Shown here: piece by piece, positions 14,339-23,303 of the stretch | Layout: each line of letters opens with the position of its first letter | How positions within the stretch are numbered: position 1 is the first letter of the stretch | DNA from: Sulfurimonas sp. | GTDB lineage: Bacteria > Campylobacterota > Campylobacteria > Campylobacterales > Sulfurimonadaceae | NCBI GenBank assembly: GCA_027047745.1 | Contig: JALTUB010000352.1 | Coordinates: 1-29,709 of the forward strand | Direction of reading: 5' to 3' | Length of the DNA stretch: 29,709 nucleotides | The notes under the pieces: generated by a model | The model's database searches: none | The model's input: only the letters and a program-made list of their open reading frames with translations | Told to the model about the DNA's origin: nothing | Program-made: the position numbers and the translations under genes

Positions 14339-17300
14339 TTATACATCTTTAATGTTAAATTCATAAGCTTTTTGACTTGGTTTAACTGGACGCTTAATAA
14401 AGTAAGGACGACGTAATTTATCTGACGCTGTCAATGGACGAGCTAATGCTTGCCATGCTTTATAAACTTTGAAGTTATTTTCATAGTTTACATGAATATC
14501 ACCAATTTTGTCATTTGTTCCAGCTTTAGAAACAATAACTTTTTGATGCCAACCATGGTTACCCGCAATTGGATCTGGGTGAACTGGTGATACAGCATTT
14601 TGCCATGCACCTGTGAGTCCATTCCACCAGATATAATCTAAGTCTCTATTGTACTCTTTAAACTGCCATGCTTTATGTGGATGTATTCCTTCAGTAGTTG
14701 TCATAGTTCCAACTTTTCCATCATTTGTCATAGACACTTTTGGAGAACCAAGGCTCATGATACCTAAACTATGCTCAAATCCAGGGATTTTAACAGAATC
14801 TTTAAGTTTCCATCTACCAGCGTGGTGTGAACATGCAAGAACACCTGGACGAGTTGCCTCAGTAGGCACAGCCATAGCAATAAAATAACCACTTTTAATA
14901 CCTGAAAGAGTATCTTCAACTTGAACCTTAATAGCATCACCGCGTTTAATACCAAGTTTCTCAGCATCTTTTGTGTAAATCCAAACTGGGTTATGGTTTT
15001 GAGAAATCTCCATAAGGTGTTTAGAGTTCACAGAACGAGTGTGAATGTTATATGGTAAACGGTAAATATTATTGAGTGCAAATTCATTATCTGCTTTCAT
15101 ATATTTATGGTGTACTTGCGATACTAGTTCTACCATTGTATCATTTTCAGCATCATTTCTTGGATAGATTGGCACTGCATACTCTGGCCATTTCCATTCA
15201 GTTAACCACTCAGAGAAGAACTCAAGTTTTTTACTTAATGTATGGAAACCTTCGTGTAGTTTTCCATCTATATCAACACCGATAGATTTTTCAAACTCTC
15301 CATCTTTTACCCATAATGCACCAAATTCATCTTTACGAACTTCATCTTTGTTGTATTTATGACCATGTGCTATATAGTTAGTGCCATCAAATTCAAGTTC
15401 TTCTTCTTGAGGTTTATAAACATTAGTTTTCTCAGTCCAAGCACCATGATCTCTCATATAAGAATAGACTGGATACTCTTCACCTTTATACATTTTTCTA
15501 GCAGTTTCATTTAATCTTGGTAAAAGACTTAATGCAGCATCAAAATACTCAGGTACAGTTACACAACGAGATGGATCTTTTTTACTTGCCCAATAATCCC
15601 TAATACCAAGTTTACCATCTGGATCTACATAATGAAAAATAAGGTTTGGCCAAAATTCAGACTCTTCCCAAACTTCACCAAGACCGAATTTTGCATGTGC
15701 TTCAAGTGTTGCACGAGTTGGATCTTTTGGTTTCCAACCAGATTTTTCAGCTGCAACACGAAGAACTGCTTGACGGAACGCAATGCGTTGTTCAGGTTTA
15801 GATGGAGTTGATTGTTGATCATTTCTCTCACCAGAAAGTCCAACAGGAAGTACATAATCACAGTACCAGTTAGTCTCAGACCAAGTTGGAGACAAGTTAA
15901 ATGTTAATTCAAATTTATCTTCACGCTTGAGTGCTTCCATCCATCTGAAACCATCTGGATTAATCCATAGTGGGTTGTGCATTCTTGGAACATAAACAGC
16001 TAAAGATTTAGGAATCTTAAGACCTTTTTTTGTCCACTTGTCATGCCACTCATCATCCATCATCATTTGAGGTAGCATAAAGCCCATTTCGTATGTTGCG
16101 ATTGGATACTCTGGAGGCCATGCAATCTCATTCCATACATCAGTTTTAGTAGGGTGTTTTCCAGCTACTGTAGCCTTGTCACCTTTACCTGCAACTGAAA
16201 TCTCATGCCAGTGGTGCATACCTATTCCACCGATGTCTCCACGCATAGCTCCAACAAGAGCAAGAGGTAAGAAACCTGCACGAGTATTCATCCAACCACC
16301 ACGGTGACCGATTGCTCCTGCACGCCATAGATATGAAGCTATTTTAGCACCAGCTGGAACAAAAAGTTCCCAAAGTTGGTCAAGCTTGTACTCCATACCC
16401 TCTAACTTGCACTCTTTAACAACAAATTCTTTTGTGTATGGAGCATAGAGTTCTTGGGCTAACTCTATAAACGACTCATAAGAATCATCTTTTGGCATTT
16501 TAGAAATATAGCCATAACCGATCATCTTTTTAAGATAATCTTTATTTGCCATCAATCTATCCCAGTTTAGCCACTCTTTTACATATTTATGATCTACTAT
16601 AGCCGAGCCATCTTTTTTCTTTTCATTTAAAACACGGTTTGCTAAATGTAGATAAAGAGCTGCTTCAGTTCCTGGCCAAGTAGGAATCCAAAGATCAGCC
16701 ATACCAGCAGAGTTAGACATACGAGGGTCAATAACAACCATCTTAGCACCACGCTTTCTAGCATCAGCAATAAGACCTGCTGATTGTTGGAAGTAGTGAC
16801 CTGCATCTGCAGCATGAGATGATTGTAAGAAAATCAGATCAGCATTTGCCCAATCTGGTGAGTTTCTATCATCATTTGCCCATTGAATTGTACCCTCTCT
16901 CGCACCTGCAGAACAGATATTTGTATGAGAGTTATAACCATCAACTCCAAGAGATTGTGGTACACGAGGACCAAAACCATTTTCATTTGGACGACCTACA
17001 TGATACATGATTTGTTTTTTGGAAACTTCATCACCTTTTGCAAGTGTATCGTGCATTTTCTTACCGATAACTTCCATTGCTTCATCCCAAGTGACACGAA
17101 CCCATTTACCTTCACCACGCTTAGAGCCTGGAGCTCTTTTGATTGGGAAAGGAATACGATCTGGATCGTACATTTGAGAAGTTACAGCATAACCTTTTGC
17201 ACAGTTACGACCACGAGAACCTGTATGTAAAGGGTTACCCATGTATTTTCGTACAGTAAGTATTCCTTTGTCAAATTCATTTTTGTTTACCCATGCAGTA

Positions 17301-17623
17301 AGACCACAACCAGCTTCACAGTTTGAACAAACTGTTGGAACGATTGTATAGTCATTTACTTGGATACCATCTGGATTATCAGCACTTCTTACACCATGGC
17401 GTTCAATACCACCGCGTTTCCAGTCGTTTCCATCTAACTCTTTAAAACTATCCCACTCTTTTACATCAGGGTAAAAAGAGAGAGTGTCAGGTGTGTTCGT
17501 AAACTTTGAGCTTGTTACAGACTCAGCTACTGCATCAGTTGCAAATACACCCTTAGCAATAGCAACGCCAGCAACACTAAACGCAGCACCTTTTAAAAAT
17601 ATTCTTCTACTTTCTAAATACAT
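14339..17623 (-). CDS. Tat-exported molybdopterin oxidoreductase catalytic subunit (Psr/Ttr/Soe-like)
   Basis: A 1094-residue catalytic subunit of a complex iron-sulfur molybdoenzyme, exported folded to the periplasm. The N-terminus has a twin-arginine signal (SRRIFLKG, residues 5-12, then a hydrophobic stretch to about 28). C99, C102, C106 and C141 form the [4Fe-4S] site. Residues about 150-800 carry the bis-molybdopterin domains, and C237 in SHTNICSAG is at the place where the Psr/Phs/Arr type has its cysteine molybdenum ligand. The molybdopterin-dinucleotide-binding domain fills the C-terminal third. It is longer than PsrA or PhsA (about 750-850) and nearer to tetrathionate reductase or SoeA sizes. 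Substrate is therefore uncertain: polysulfide, tetrathionate, sulfite or another oxyanion. It follows the NrfD-like gene by 13 bases, with AAGGAG upstream of the ATG. Confidence 0.92.
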   Translation of the reverse strand: MYLESRRIFLKGAAFSVAGVAIAKGVFATDAVAESVTSSKFTNTPDTLSFYPDVKEWDSFKELDGNDWKRGGIERHGVRSADNPDGIQVNDYTIVPTVCSNCEAGCGLTAWVNKNEFDKGILTVRKYMGNPLHTGSRGRNCAKGYAVTSQMYDPDRIPFPIKRAPGSKRGEGKWVRVTWDEAMEVIGKKMHDTLAKGDEVSKKQIMYHVGRPNENGFGPRVPQSLGVDGYNSHTNICSAGAREGTIQWANDDRNSPDWANADLIFLQSSHAADAGHYFQQSAGLIADARKRGAKMVVIDPRMSNSAGMADLWIPTWPGTEAALYLHLANRVLNEKKKDGSAIVDHKYVKEWLNWDRLMANKDYLKKMIGYGYISKMPKDDSYESFIELAQELYAPYTKEFVVKECKLEGMEYKLDQLWELFVPAGAKIASYLWRAGAIGHRGGWMNTRAGFLPLALVGAMRGDIGGIGMHHWHEISVAGKGDKATVAGKHPTKTDVWNEIAWPPEYPIATYEMGFMLPQMMMDDEWHDKWTKKGLKIPKSLAVYVPRMHNPLWINPDGFRWMEALKREDKFELTFNLSPTWSETNWYCDYVLPVGLSGERNDQQSTPSKPEQRIAFRQAVLRVAAEKSGWKPKDPTRATLEAHAKFGLGEVWEESEFWPNLIFHYVDPDGKLGIRDYWASKKDPSRCVTVPEYFDAALSLLPRLNETARKMYKGEEYPVYSYMRDHGAWTEKTNVYKPQEEELEFDGTNYIAHGHKYNKDEVRKDEFGALWVKDGEFEKSIGVDIDGKLHEGFHTLSKKLEFFSEWLTEWKWPEYAVPIYPRNDAENDTMVELVSQVHHKYMKADNEFALNNIYRLPYNIHTRSVNSKHLMEISQNHNPVWIYTKDAEKLGIKRGDAIKVQVEDTLSGIKSGYFIAMAVPTEATRPGVLACSHHAGRWKLKDSVKIPGFEHSLGIMSLGSPKVSMTNDGKVGTMTTTEGIHPHKAWQFKEYNRDLDYIWWNGLTGAWQNAVSPVHPDPIAGNHGWHQKVIVSKAGTNDKIGDIHVNYENNFKVYKAWQALARPLTASDKLRRPYFIKRPVKPSQKAYEFNIKDV

Positions 17624-17636
17624 TTATACTTTCTCC

Positions 17637-18560
17637 TTAACTTAACGGTAATAATTGAGGGATAACTAACCATACATGCTTAACTATCCATAGACCTGCG
17701 ATTGCTAAAATAGCTGCAAGGCTTAAAATACTGTTAGATTTACTTACTCTACTAAGTCCAACAAAAATCATTGGTAAGATATAAGCAACCCATTGTCCTA
17801 TCCAGAACATAGTCGCATACTCTCCACCATCTTTTACATAAGCTAAAATTGCCGCAGTCTCTTCAGATTTCATTCCACCGAAGATATACTCTGACATATA
17901 GATTATAAATGCCATTAAAGCACTTAAACCTAAGATAACACCAAAAAATTGTTTTGTTTCATCACTTAACTTAGAACCACCAAGTAAGATAATTGCTGCT
18001 GAACCTGTTAAAGTTGCTGCTAAAATCATTTGTGCTGATTCTGTTGGCATTTGCCATAACTCTCTTGCTGTTGACTCTGCCATAATTCCAGCAGTGTACA
18101 GTGTTACAGGGATAGCTAAAAGTGTAATCCAAAAAAGTACTTTATCAAAAAATGCAGTTGAATCTTTTGTTATTAGACACTTTTCTTTTCTAATCATTGC
18201 TACAATCATTACAAATTCAAGACCAACAAAAACCGTTGCCATCCATGCACCAACTGTAATAGCTGAAGTCCAATGAGGATAGAAAAAGATATGCCACATT
18301 CTAAATGGTTGATGTAAATCAGCTAATGTGAATAAAAGGAAAATATTCATAAATATGAATGAAACAATCATTGTAGATGTTCTTAAGCCATCCATCTCTT
18401 TTGCATTCTTTCTAAGTAATAAGAAAAGCATAAAAACAAGACCTGTACCTATACTTTTCGCCCACATGTTCATTGTAACAAACCAACCCCAAAATATGTC
18501 TGGTAAAGGTATATCTAAAGTTACTACAGCATTTGTTGCTGCTAAAGTTTCATGTATCAT
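17637..18560 (-). CDS. NrfD/PsrC-like membrane subunit of the molybdoenzyme
   Basis: A 307-residue integral membrane protein with about eight transmembrane helices. It has the family phrase ADLHQPFRMWHIFFYPHW followed by a TSAITVGAW segment, which in PsrC/NrfD proteins lies close to the quinone site. It contains no haem motif. It anchors the ferredoxin and catalytic subunits to the membrane and exchanges electrons with menaquinol or menaquinone. The start overlaps the ferredoxin subunit's stop by four bases (ATGA), so the two are translationally coupled. Direction of electron flow (reductase or dehydrogenase) cannot be judged from sequence. Confidence 0.92.
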   Translation of the reverse strand: MIHETLAATNAVVTLDIPLPDIFWGWFVTMNMWAKSIGTGLVFMLFLLLRKNAKEMDGLRTSTMIVSFIFMNIFLLFTLADLHQPFRMWHIFFYPHWTSAITVGAWMATVFVGLEFVMIVAMIRKEKCLITKDSTAFFDKVLFWITLLAIPVTLYTAGIMAESTARELWQMPTESAQMILAATLTGSAAIILLGGSKLSDETKQFFGVILGLSALMAFIIYMSEYIFGGMKSEETAAILAYVKDGGEYATMFWIGQWVAYILPMIFVGLSRVSKSNSILSLAAILAIAGLWIVKHVWLVIPQLLPLS

Positions 18561-19195
18561 TCGTGGTGCCCTCCTAGTGGAAGATGTGTTATTTTATTAA
18601 ATAAGTTAAAGCCCTCTATTCTCTGTGATGCAAGAGGATTAAGATTTACTTGACCAGCTCCAACATAGAAATGGTGAGGATTTGTTCCTTTCTCTGGTTT
18701 ACGAACCTGAACATCTCTATGGTCTTGAATGTATCTAGAAATATTTGACGAGGCATCATCTAAGTCACCAAAGATATTTGCTTCAACTGGACAAGCAACA
18801 ACACAAGCTGGCATCATAGATGATGCAACACGGTGAGCACAGTAAGTACACTTATCTGCAGTCTGTGTTTCAGGATCGATATAAATCGCTCCATAAGGAC
18901 AAGCCATAACACAACCGGCACAACCAATACATCTTTCATTGTCAATATCTACAATTCCATTATCAATATAATGAAGTGCAGACACTGGACAAATTCTCTC
19001 ACATGGAGCATTTTCACAGTGATTACATCTCAGAGGTGTAAAAGTTCTCTTCGTCTCTGGGAAAGTTCCAACATCTACATACTTAACGCGTAATCTCCAT
19101 GTACTAAGTGGAACTTCGTTTTCCACTTTACATGCGATTTCACAACCTTTACATCCCATACACAGGTGTAAATCAACTAGGAAACCTAATTGCAT
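18557..19195 (-). CDS. Four-cluster ferredoxin electron-transfer subunit (PsrB/DmsB-like)
   Basis: A 212-residue iron-sulfur subunit with 16 cysteines arranged for four [4Fe-4S] clusters: C12/C15/C18/C22, C57/C60/C65/C69, C89/C92/C95/C99 and C116/C119/C131/C135, the standard PsrB/DmsB/NrfC pattern. It passes electrons between the NrfD-like quinone subunit and the catalytic subunit. It has no signal peptide, so it probably crosses the membrane bound to the Tat-exported partner. The ATG at 19195 is preferred because AAAGGAG lies five bases upstream; an in-frame ATG at 19213 would add six residues but has no ribosome-binding site. First gene of the operon. A TATAAA at 19231-19236 (minus strand) is a weak -10 candidate. 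Confidence 0.92.
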   Translation of the reverse strand: MQLGFLVDLHLCMGCKGCEIACKVENEVPLSTWRLRVKYVDVGTFPETKRTFTPLRCNHCENAPCERICPVSALHYIDNGIVDIDNERCIGCAGCVMACPYGAIYIDPETQTADKCTYCAHRVASSMMPACVVACPVEANIFGDLDDASSNISRYIQDHRDVQVRKPEKGTNPHHFYVGAGQVNLNPLASQRIEGFNLFNKITHLPLGGHHE

Positions 19196-19208
19196 ATATT
19201 CTCCTTTG

Positions 19209-19220
19209 GTCATAAATGAC
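19209..19220. repeat. Short perfect inverted repeat before the molybdoenzyme operon
   Basis: GTCATAAATGAC: two five-base arms (GTCAT/ATGAC) around AA, placed just upstream of the AAAGGAG ribosome-binding site of the first gene. It could be a binding site for a dimeric regulator or part of the mRNA leader. At this length it may also be chance, and it does not match the TTGAT-N4-ATCAA FNR consensus. Confidence 0.25.
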
Positions 19221-19255
19221 TTATTTAAGATTTATAACTACTATTTATTTAGATT

Positions 19256-19293
19256 AAAAGAAGCCCTTATACTTAGGCACAGGGGCTTTTTTT
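19256..19293 (-). terminator. Intrinsic terminator after pflA, possibly active in both directions
   Basis: AAGCCC (19261-19266) pairs with GGGCTT (19283-19288) around a 16-base loop. T-runs flank it on both strands: CTTTT on the minus strand and seven T on the plus strand. The minus-strand orientation would end the nuo-pflA transcript before the molybdoenzyme operon begins. No plus-strand gene leads into it. The rest of the 208-base gap (19196-19403) is AT-rich, with no ORF or RNA gene that I can see. Confidence 0.75.
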
Positions 19294-19403
19294 ACTGTGT
19301 TAATGTTATCTAATGTAAGTTAAAATTTAGATAAAAATTTATTATTTTATATGAATATATTATTAATGTGTAGATAAGTAAGTAGTATTAGAACTTATTA
19401 TGC

Positions 19404-21770
19404 CTAAATGCTTAATGCACTTTTAGCTAATTTTGCCCAAGCTGAAGTTTTATCTGCTTTTATGGCATCTTCATAGGCTTTTTTAGCATCATCATCTCGC
19501 CAAAGTTTAGAATAAACTGAGCCTAAAAGATACTTTTGTCGTGATTCTTGATTTTTTTCTAATTTAACACTATTTAATGATGATATTACATCTAAAGCCT
19601 TATCAAGTTGTTCTTGATTTATATAGGCTTGATAAAGTGCAAACTCTAACATCGGACTTTGTGCATGTGAGTCTGAATCTTTTTGTATTTTATAAACTAT
19701 TTGACCATACTTTATAACTATATTGTCATCTTTTCTTGTCTGTCCAATTAAAACTACAGCCATATATCTATTTATATCCATATAACTTATACCAAATGTA
19801 TTTTCAACATCTTTTATAGCTTTAATAGCATTATCATATTGTTCTAGTCTTTGATATGTGTCAAATATATATCTAACTACATCTTTGTATGGAGATGTTT
19901 TGATGTTATCTATAAGTGAAATAAGATCTTTTGAAGCATCTATTACATCGCTATAATTTCCTGTTTCAAAGTCTATTTTAATATATCTATATAACCATTT
20001 TTTTCTCTCATTAAGTTTTTTTGATTTAAAATGCTTATTTGCAACAGATTTTGCAAGTTCAAAGTCTCCACCTTTCATAGCACATTTATATATACCATCA
20101 TCCCATTTATCAGAAAGTGTTACATTATAATCATGGGATATAGTTAGGACTTTGTGACACTTCTTGTTTTTAAGAGATATTTTCATAGCACCAATAGCAG
20201 AATTTGTTATAATATTTTGAATATCACTGTATTTATCTCTGTCAAGGTTCAATAGTTTATCTTTAAAATCTAAAACTTTACTATACTCACCATTTTTTAG
20301 TAAAAACTTTGCTTTTTCATATACAGCACGATTTCCTATACTATCATTTGCATAATCTTTTATAAGCTTATTGTATTGAGCTAACTGTGCTGTTGTATTT
20401 AACTCTTTAGTATCAAAGAACAGTGCATCTTTTGCAGTTTGTACCTCGTGAATAAAATCACCATCTGGGAAGGCTTTCAAGTAAGCATTTATAGCTTTTA
20501 GTGCCTCTTGTTTCTTGTCGGTTTTGGCTAACCATAAAGCTTTATCCTTAAGCAGTGCCTCATAATCATCACTACTGCTAGTTAATGTTACGGCTAAGGC
20601 ATCTGCAATAGCTGCAGCAGGTACAAAATAACCAGCATCAGCAAATTTTTCCATCATATTCATTGAACTTTTTAAATTGCTTGCAAAGAATGAAGGTTTT
20701 GCTTTTGCTATCTTCATGATAAATTTAGCAGCTTTTTTATATGAATAGCCTATGTGTATATGTGCCAAATGATAAGCTGCAGTTGCCGCAAGGTCTAAGT
20801 TAGTTGTTTCGTCCAAAGCTTTTGTATAAAAAACTATCGCTGGTTTTGTTCCTCCAGCATCCTCTAACATTTCACCTTTATAGATATATCCCCAAAGCGT
20901 ATATATTGATTTTGGATGCTCACTAAAGAGTCTATCAAAAAAGTAATCAGCATCTGTATTTTGACCAAGTTTAGAGTAAGCATTTGCGATTAGAGAAAGC
21001 ACTTCTGCTATATTTTTATCTGAAGAATACTCTCTTAGATATATTTTTGAACTGCTTATTAGGTTTTCATTCTCTTTTAATTTTGAGTATACTTTTATCT
21101 TATAAAATAGAAGTTCAGCTTTAAAAAGTGTCTTAGGATATGACTTAAGTACATCATCTATCAAGTCTAAAATATCTTCATATCTTTTTTCTTTAAAATA
21201 CTTTTTTATTTTTAAGTAGTCAGCTACATCGTCTATCTTTTTGATGTGAACGGGGTTGCCTTTTATATCTAGTCCACCTACAAACGGCAACTTATTTTTA
21301 TCCATATAAAATGGAAAATTAATTCCTATATTATTTTTATCTTTATTATTAATCAATGGTATTTTATCTGCATAACCGACTATCATCCAAGATTTAGAAA
21401 GTTTAACATTTGCTTGATAAACACTATTATCTATAGACAGATTAAAGATAGAAGAAAACAGTTTAATCTTTTTAAATGGTTTAATTATTAAGAAGAATGT
21501 ATCATCTTTTAAAACACTCTTAATACTAAAAAAATCATTCTGAAGTTCTTTGATTTTTTGATTTGGTTGTTTATTGTAAGCACATATAATTTGTGTGACT
21601 TCATGAAAGTCATTTTCAGTCTCTTGACATAAAAAATCTTTAGAATCTTTAAGATGAAGTATAGAGTAGCGTTGGTAATTTTCCATCGCACTATCAATAG
21701 ATATTTCTAGTGCTTGGAGTAAGCTAGATATGTTTAAGAGTATTAGGAGGGAAAGTGTCCATTTTAACAA
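19404..21770 (-). CDS. pflA: PflA-like flagellar motor scaffold protein with TPR repeats
   Basis: About 788 residues: a signal peptide (hydrophobic core LLILLNISSLL), an N-terminal beta-rich part to about residue 180, then many TPR/Sel1-like helical repeats to the C-terminus (for example VLSLIANAYSKLGQNTDADY and YLLGSVYSKLWRDDDAKKAY). In Campylobacter jejuni, PflA (paralysed flagellum A) has about this length and architecture and its gene also follows nuoN; it builds periplasmic parts of the flagellar motor scaffold with PflB. Identification rests on architecture plus synteny, not on an alignment. The start is uncertain: AGGAG at 21779-21783 suits the TTG at 21770 (8 bases) better than the GTG at 21776 (2 bases). 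About 27 bases separate it from nuoN, so it is probably on the nuo transcript. Confidence 0.85.
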   Translation of the reverse strand: MLKWTLSLLILLNISSLLQALEISIDSAMENYQRYSILHLKDSKDFLCQETENDFHEVTQIICAYNKQPNQKIKELQNDFFSIKSVLKDDTFFLIIKPFKKIKLFSSIFNLSIDNSVYQANVKLSKSWMIVGYADKIPLINNKDKNNIGINFPFYMDKNKLPFVGGLDIKGNPVHIKKIDDVADYLKIKKYFKEKRYEDILDLIDDVLKSYPKTLFKAELLFYKIKVYSKLKENENLISSSKIYLREYSSDKNIAEVLSLIANAYSKLGQNTDADYFFDRLFSEHPKSIYTLWGYIYKGEMLEDAGGTKPAIVFYTKALDETTNLDLAATAAYHLAHIHIGYSYKKAAKFIMKIAKAKPSFFASNLKSSMNMMEKFADAGYFVPAAAIADALAVTLTSSSDDYEALLKDKALWLAKTDKKQEALKAINAYLKAFPDGDFIHEVQTAKDALFFDTKELNTTAQLAQYNKLIKDYANDSIGNRAVYEKAKFLLKNGEYSKVLDFKDKLLNLDRDKYSDIQNIITNSAIGAMKISLKNKKCHKVLTISHDYNVTLSDKWDDGIYKCAMKGGDFELAKSVANKHFKSKKLNERKKWLYRYIKIDFETGNYSDVIDASKDLISLIDNIKTSPYKDVVRYIFDTYQRLEQYDNAIKAIKDVENTFGISYMDINRYMAVVLIGQTRKDDNIVIKYGQIVYKIQKDSDSHAQSPMLEFALYQAYINQEQLDKALDVISSLNSVKLEKNQESRQKYLLGSVYSKLWRDDDAKKAYEDAIKADKTSAWAKLAKSALSI

Positions 21771-21797
21771 ATTCACTTCTCCTAATTTAATTTAATG

Positions 21798-23303
21798 TTA
21801 ATATCCGCTATTGTAAACGAAAGTAGTAATAAACTCAAGTAATGGATTTATAGCTACAAAAGCAAAAATAGTTCCCATAGCTGCGATACCTATAACAGTC
21901 TTAAGGCTAAGAGTAGCATTAGAAGAGTAAATTGCACCATTAGTTCCTTCAACTGGTTCTTTCATAAGCATATAAACAATTAATTTCAAGTAGTAATAAC
22001 CAGCTATAGCAGAGTTAAGAGCCATAATAAGTGCTAAAACTGTATATCCTGAGGAGATAGCAGAACTTATCATATAAAGTTTACCCCAAAACAGTGCAAA
22101 TGGTGGAACACCTGCAAGTGATAACATAAATATACTCATGATTACAGCAGCCACAGGGGCAGTCTTAATCATACCAGCAAATTTATTATAACTATGGTCA
22201 CTATCTTGATAATCTGGTAAAGATTTTTGGCGACTTATCCATAGCATGGAGAATGAGCCTAAGTTAGTAAAACTAAAGAGTATCCAGTAAAGAAAAAGTG
22301 CTGAATTTGACTGCGTTGAGCCAATCATAACAGCTGCCATCACAAAACCAGCATGAGAAATCGAGCTATATGCAAGCATTCTTTTTACATCTGTTTGAAC
22401 AAGAGCCCATATATTTGAAGCAGTCATAGTTACAACAACTATGGCATAAAGTACATATTCTAACCAAACGACATGACTATGAATCAAAAATTCAAAAAGT
22501 CTCATGGTTACTACAAAACCTGCAATCTTAGGTACGATAGACATATATCCAGCCATAGCAGCACTTGCACCCTCATAAACATCTGGTGTCCAAGTATGGA
22601 AAGGAATCAAAGAGACTTTAAAGCCTAGTGAAGCTAGTAAAAATACTGTTCCTATAAGAACATATCCAATATCTGCATAATTGTTTGCTGCTAGAACTGT
22701 CGCGATTTGATTAATCTCTACAGAACCAGTTAAAGCATAAAATACCATTGAACCAAAACTATAAAAACCTGCGGCTAGAGCACCCATAGTAAAGTACTTA
22801 ACAGCTGCTTCAAATGATTTATCACGGTTATGCATGGCAATAATAGTATAAAGTGCTAAAGAGGCAGTCTCTAGTCCTACAAAGATAAGTATAAGGTTAT
22901 CAGTTGCAACCATAAACTGAAATCCACTAATCATAAATAAGAATAGTGCAAAAAATTCAGGGTATGAAAACTCATGAAAACGCTTTGAAGTTAGTGCTAA
23001 TGGGATAAACAGTAGTGATGCACCAACTATTATAAATTGTGAAAGAATTGCTAAACCATCTATAAGCATAACATCAAACACACCCATCATCGTTCCTGCA
23101 GTAGAAAAAACTGCAGAAGAGTTAAATAGAGCACCTAAATCTAATATGATAAAAAGCATACTTAAAACCACATACATCGTCTTATCAAGTCCGGCTTTTA
23201 ATGTGTCAATAACTAAGATTAACAATGCACCTACTATAGGAATTAACATCGGTGATAGAGTCACTAAATTTAATGACTCTAAAGAAACATTTACTGGCTC
23301 CAT
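21798..23303 (-). CDS. nuoN: NADH-quinone oxidoreductase subunit N
   Basis: A 501-residue polytopic antiporter-like subunit of complex I (about 14 helices), one of three proton-pumping channels in the membrane arm. Visible family features are E145 in FVGLETASLALY (the charged helix-5 position), the broken helix phrase HTWTPDVYEGAS followed by PKIAGF with the channel lysine, and the YSSISHAGF segment. Length is normal for NuoN. Its start overlaps the nuoM stop by one base (TAATG). Last complex I gene; pflA follows on the same strand. Confidence 0.96.
   Translation of the reverse strand: MEPVNVSLESLNLVTLSPMLIPIVGALLILVIDTLKAGLDKTMYVVLSMLFIILDLGALFNSSAVFSTAGTMMGVFDVMLIDGLAILSQFIIVGASLLFIPLALTSKRFHEFSYPEFFALFLFMISGFQFMVATDNLILIFVGLETASLALYTIIAMHNRDKSFEAAVKYFTMGALAAGFYSFGSMVFYALTGSVEINQIATVLAANNYADIGYVLIGTVFLLASLGFKVSLIPFHTWTPDVYEGASAAMAGYMSIVPKIAGFVVTMRLFEFLIHSHVVWLEYVLYAIVVVTMTASNIWALVQTDVKRMLAYSSISHAGFVMAAVMIGSTQSNSALFLYWILFSFTNLGSFSMLWISRQKSLPDYQDSDHSYNKFAGMIKTAPVAAVIMSIFMLSLAGVPPFALFWGKLYMISSAISSGYTVLALIMALNSAIAGYYYLKLIVYMLMKEPVEGTNGAIYSSNATLSLKTVIGIAAMGTIFAFVAINPLLEFITTFVYNSGY

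Noticed and set aside
16819..17230. Plus-strand open frames opposite the molybdoenzyme gene
   Set aside because: They mirror a strongly conserved minus-strand protein, have no ribosome-binding sites and show no recognisable motif.
19196..19213. Six-residue-longer start of the ferredoxin subunit
   Set aside because: No ribosome-binding site precedes the ATG at 19213, while AAAGGAG is ideally placed for the ATG at 19195.
19275..19290. A sigma-54-like GGCAC...GC element on the plus strand
   Set aside because: It falls inside the terminator stem and loop, the spacing does not fit, and no plus-strand gene follows.
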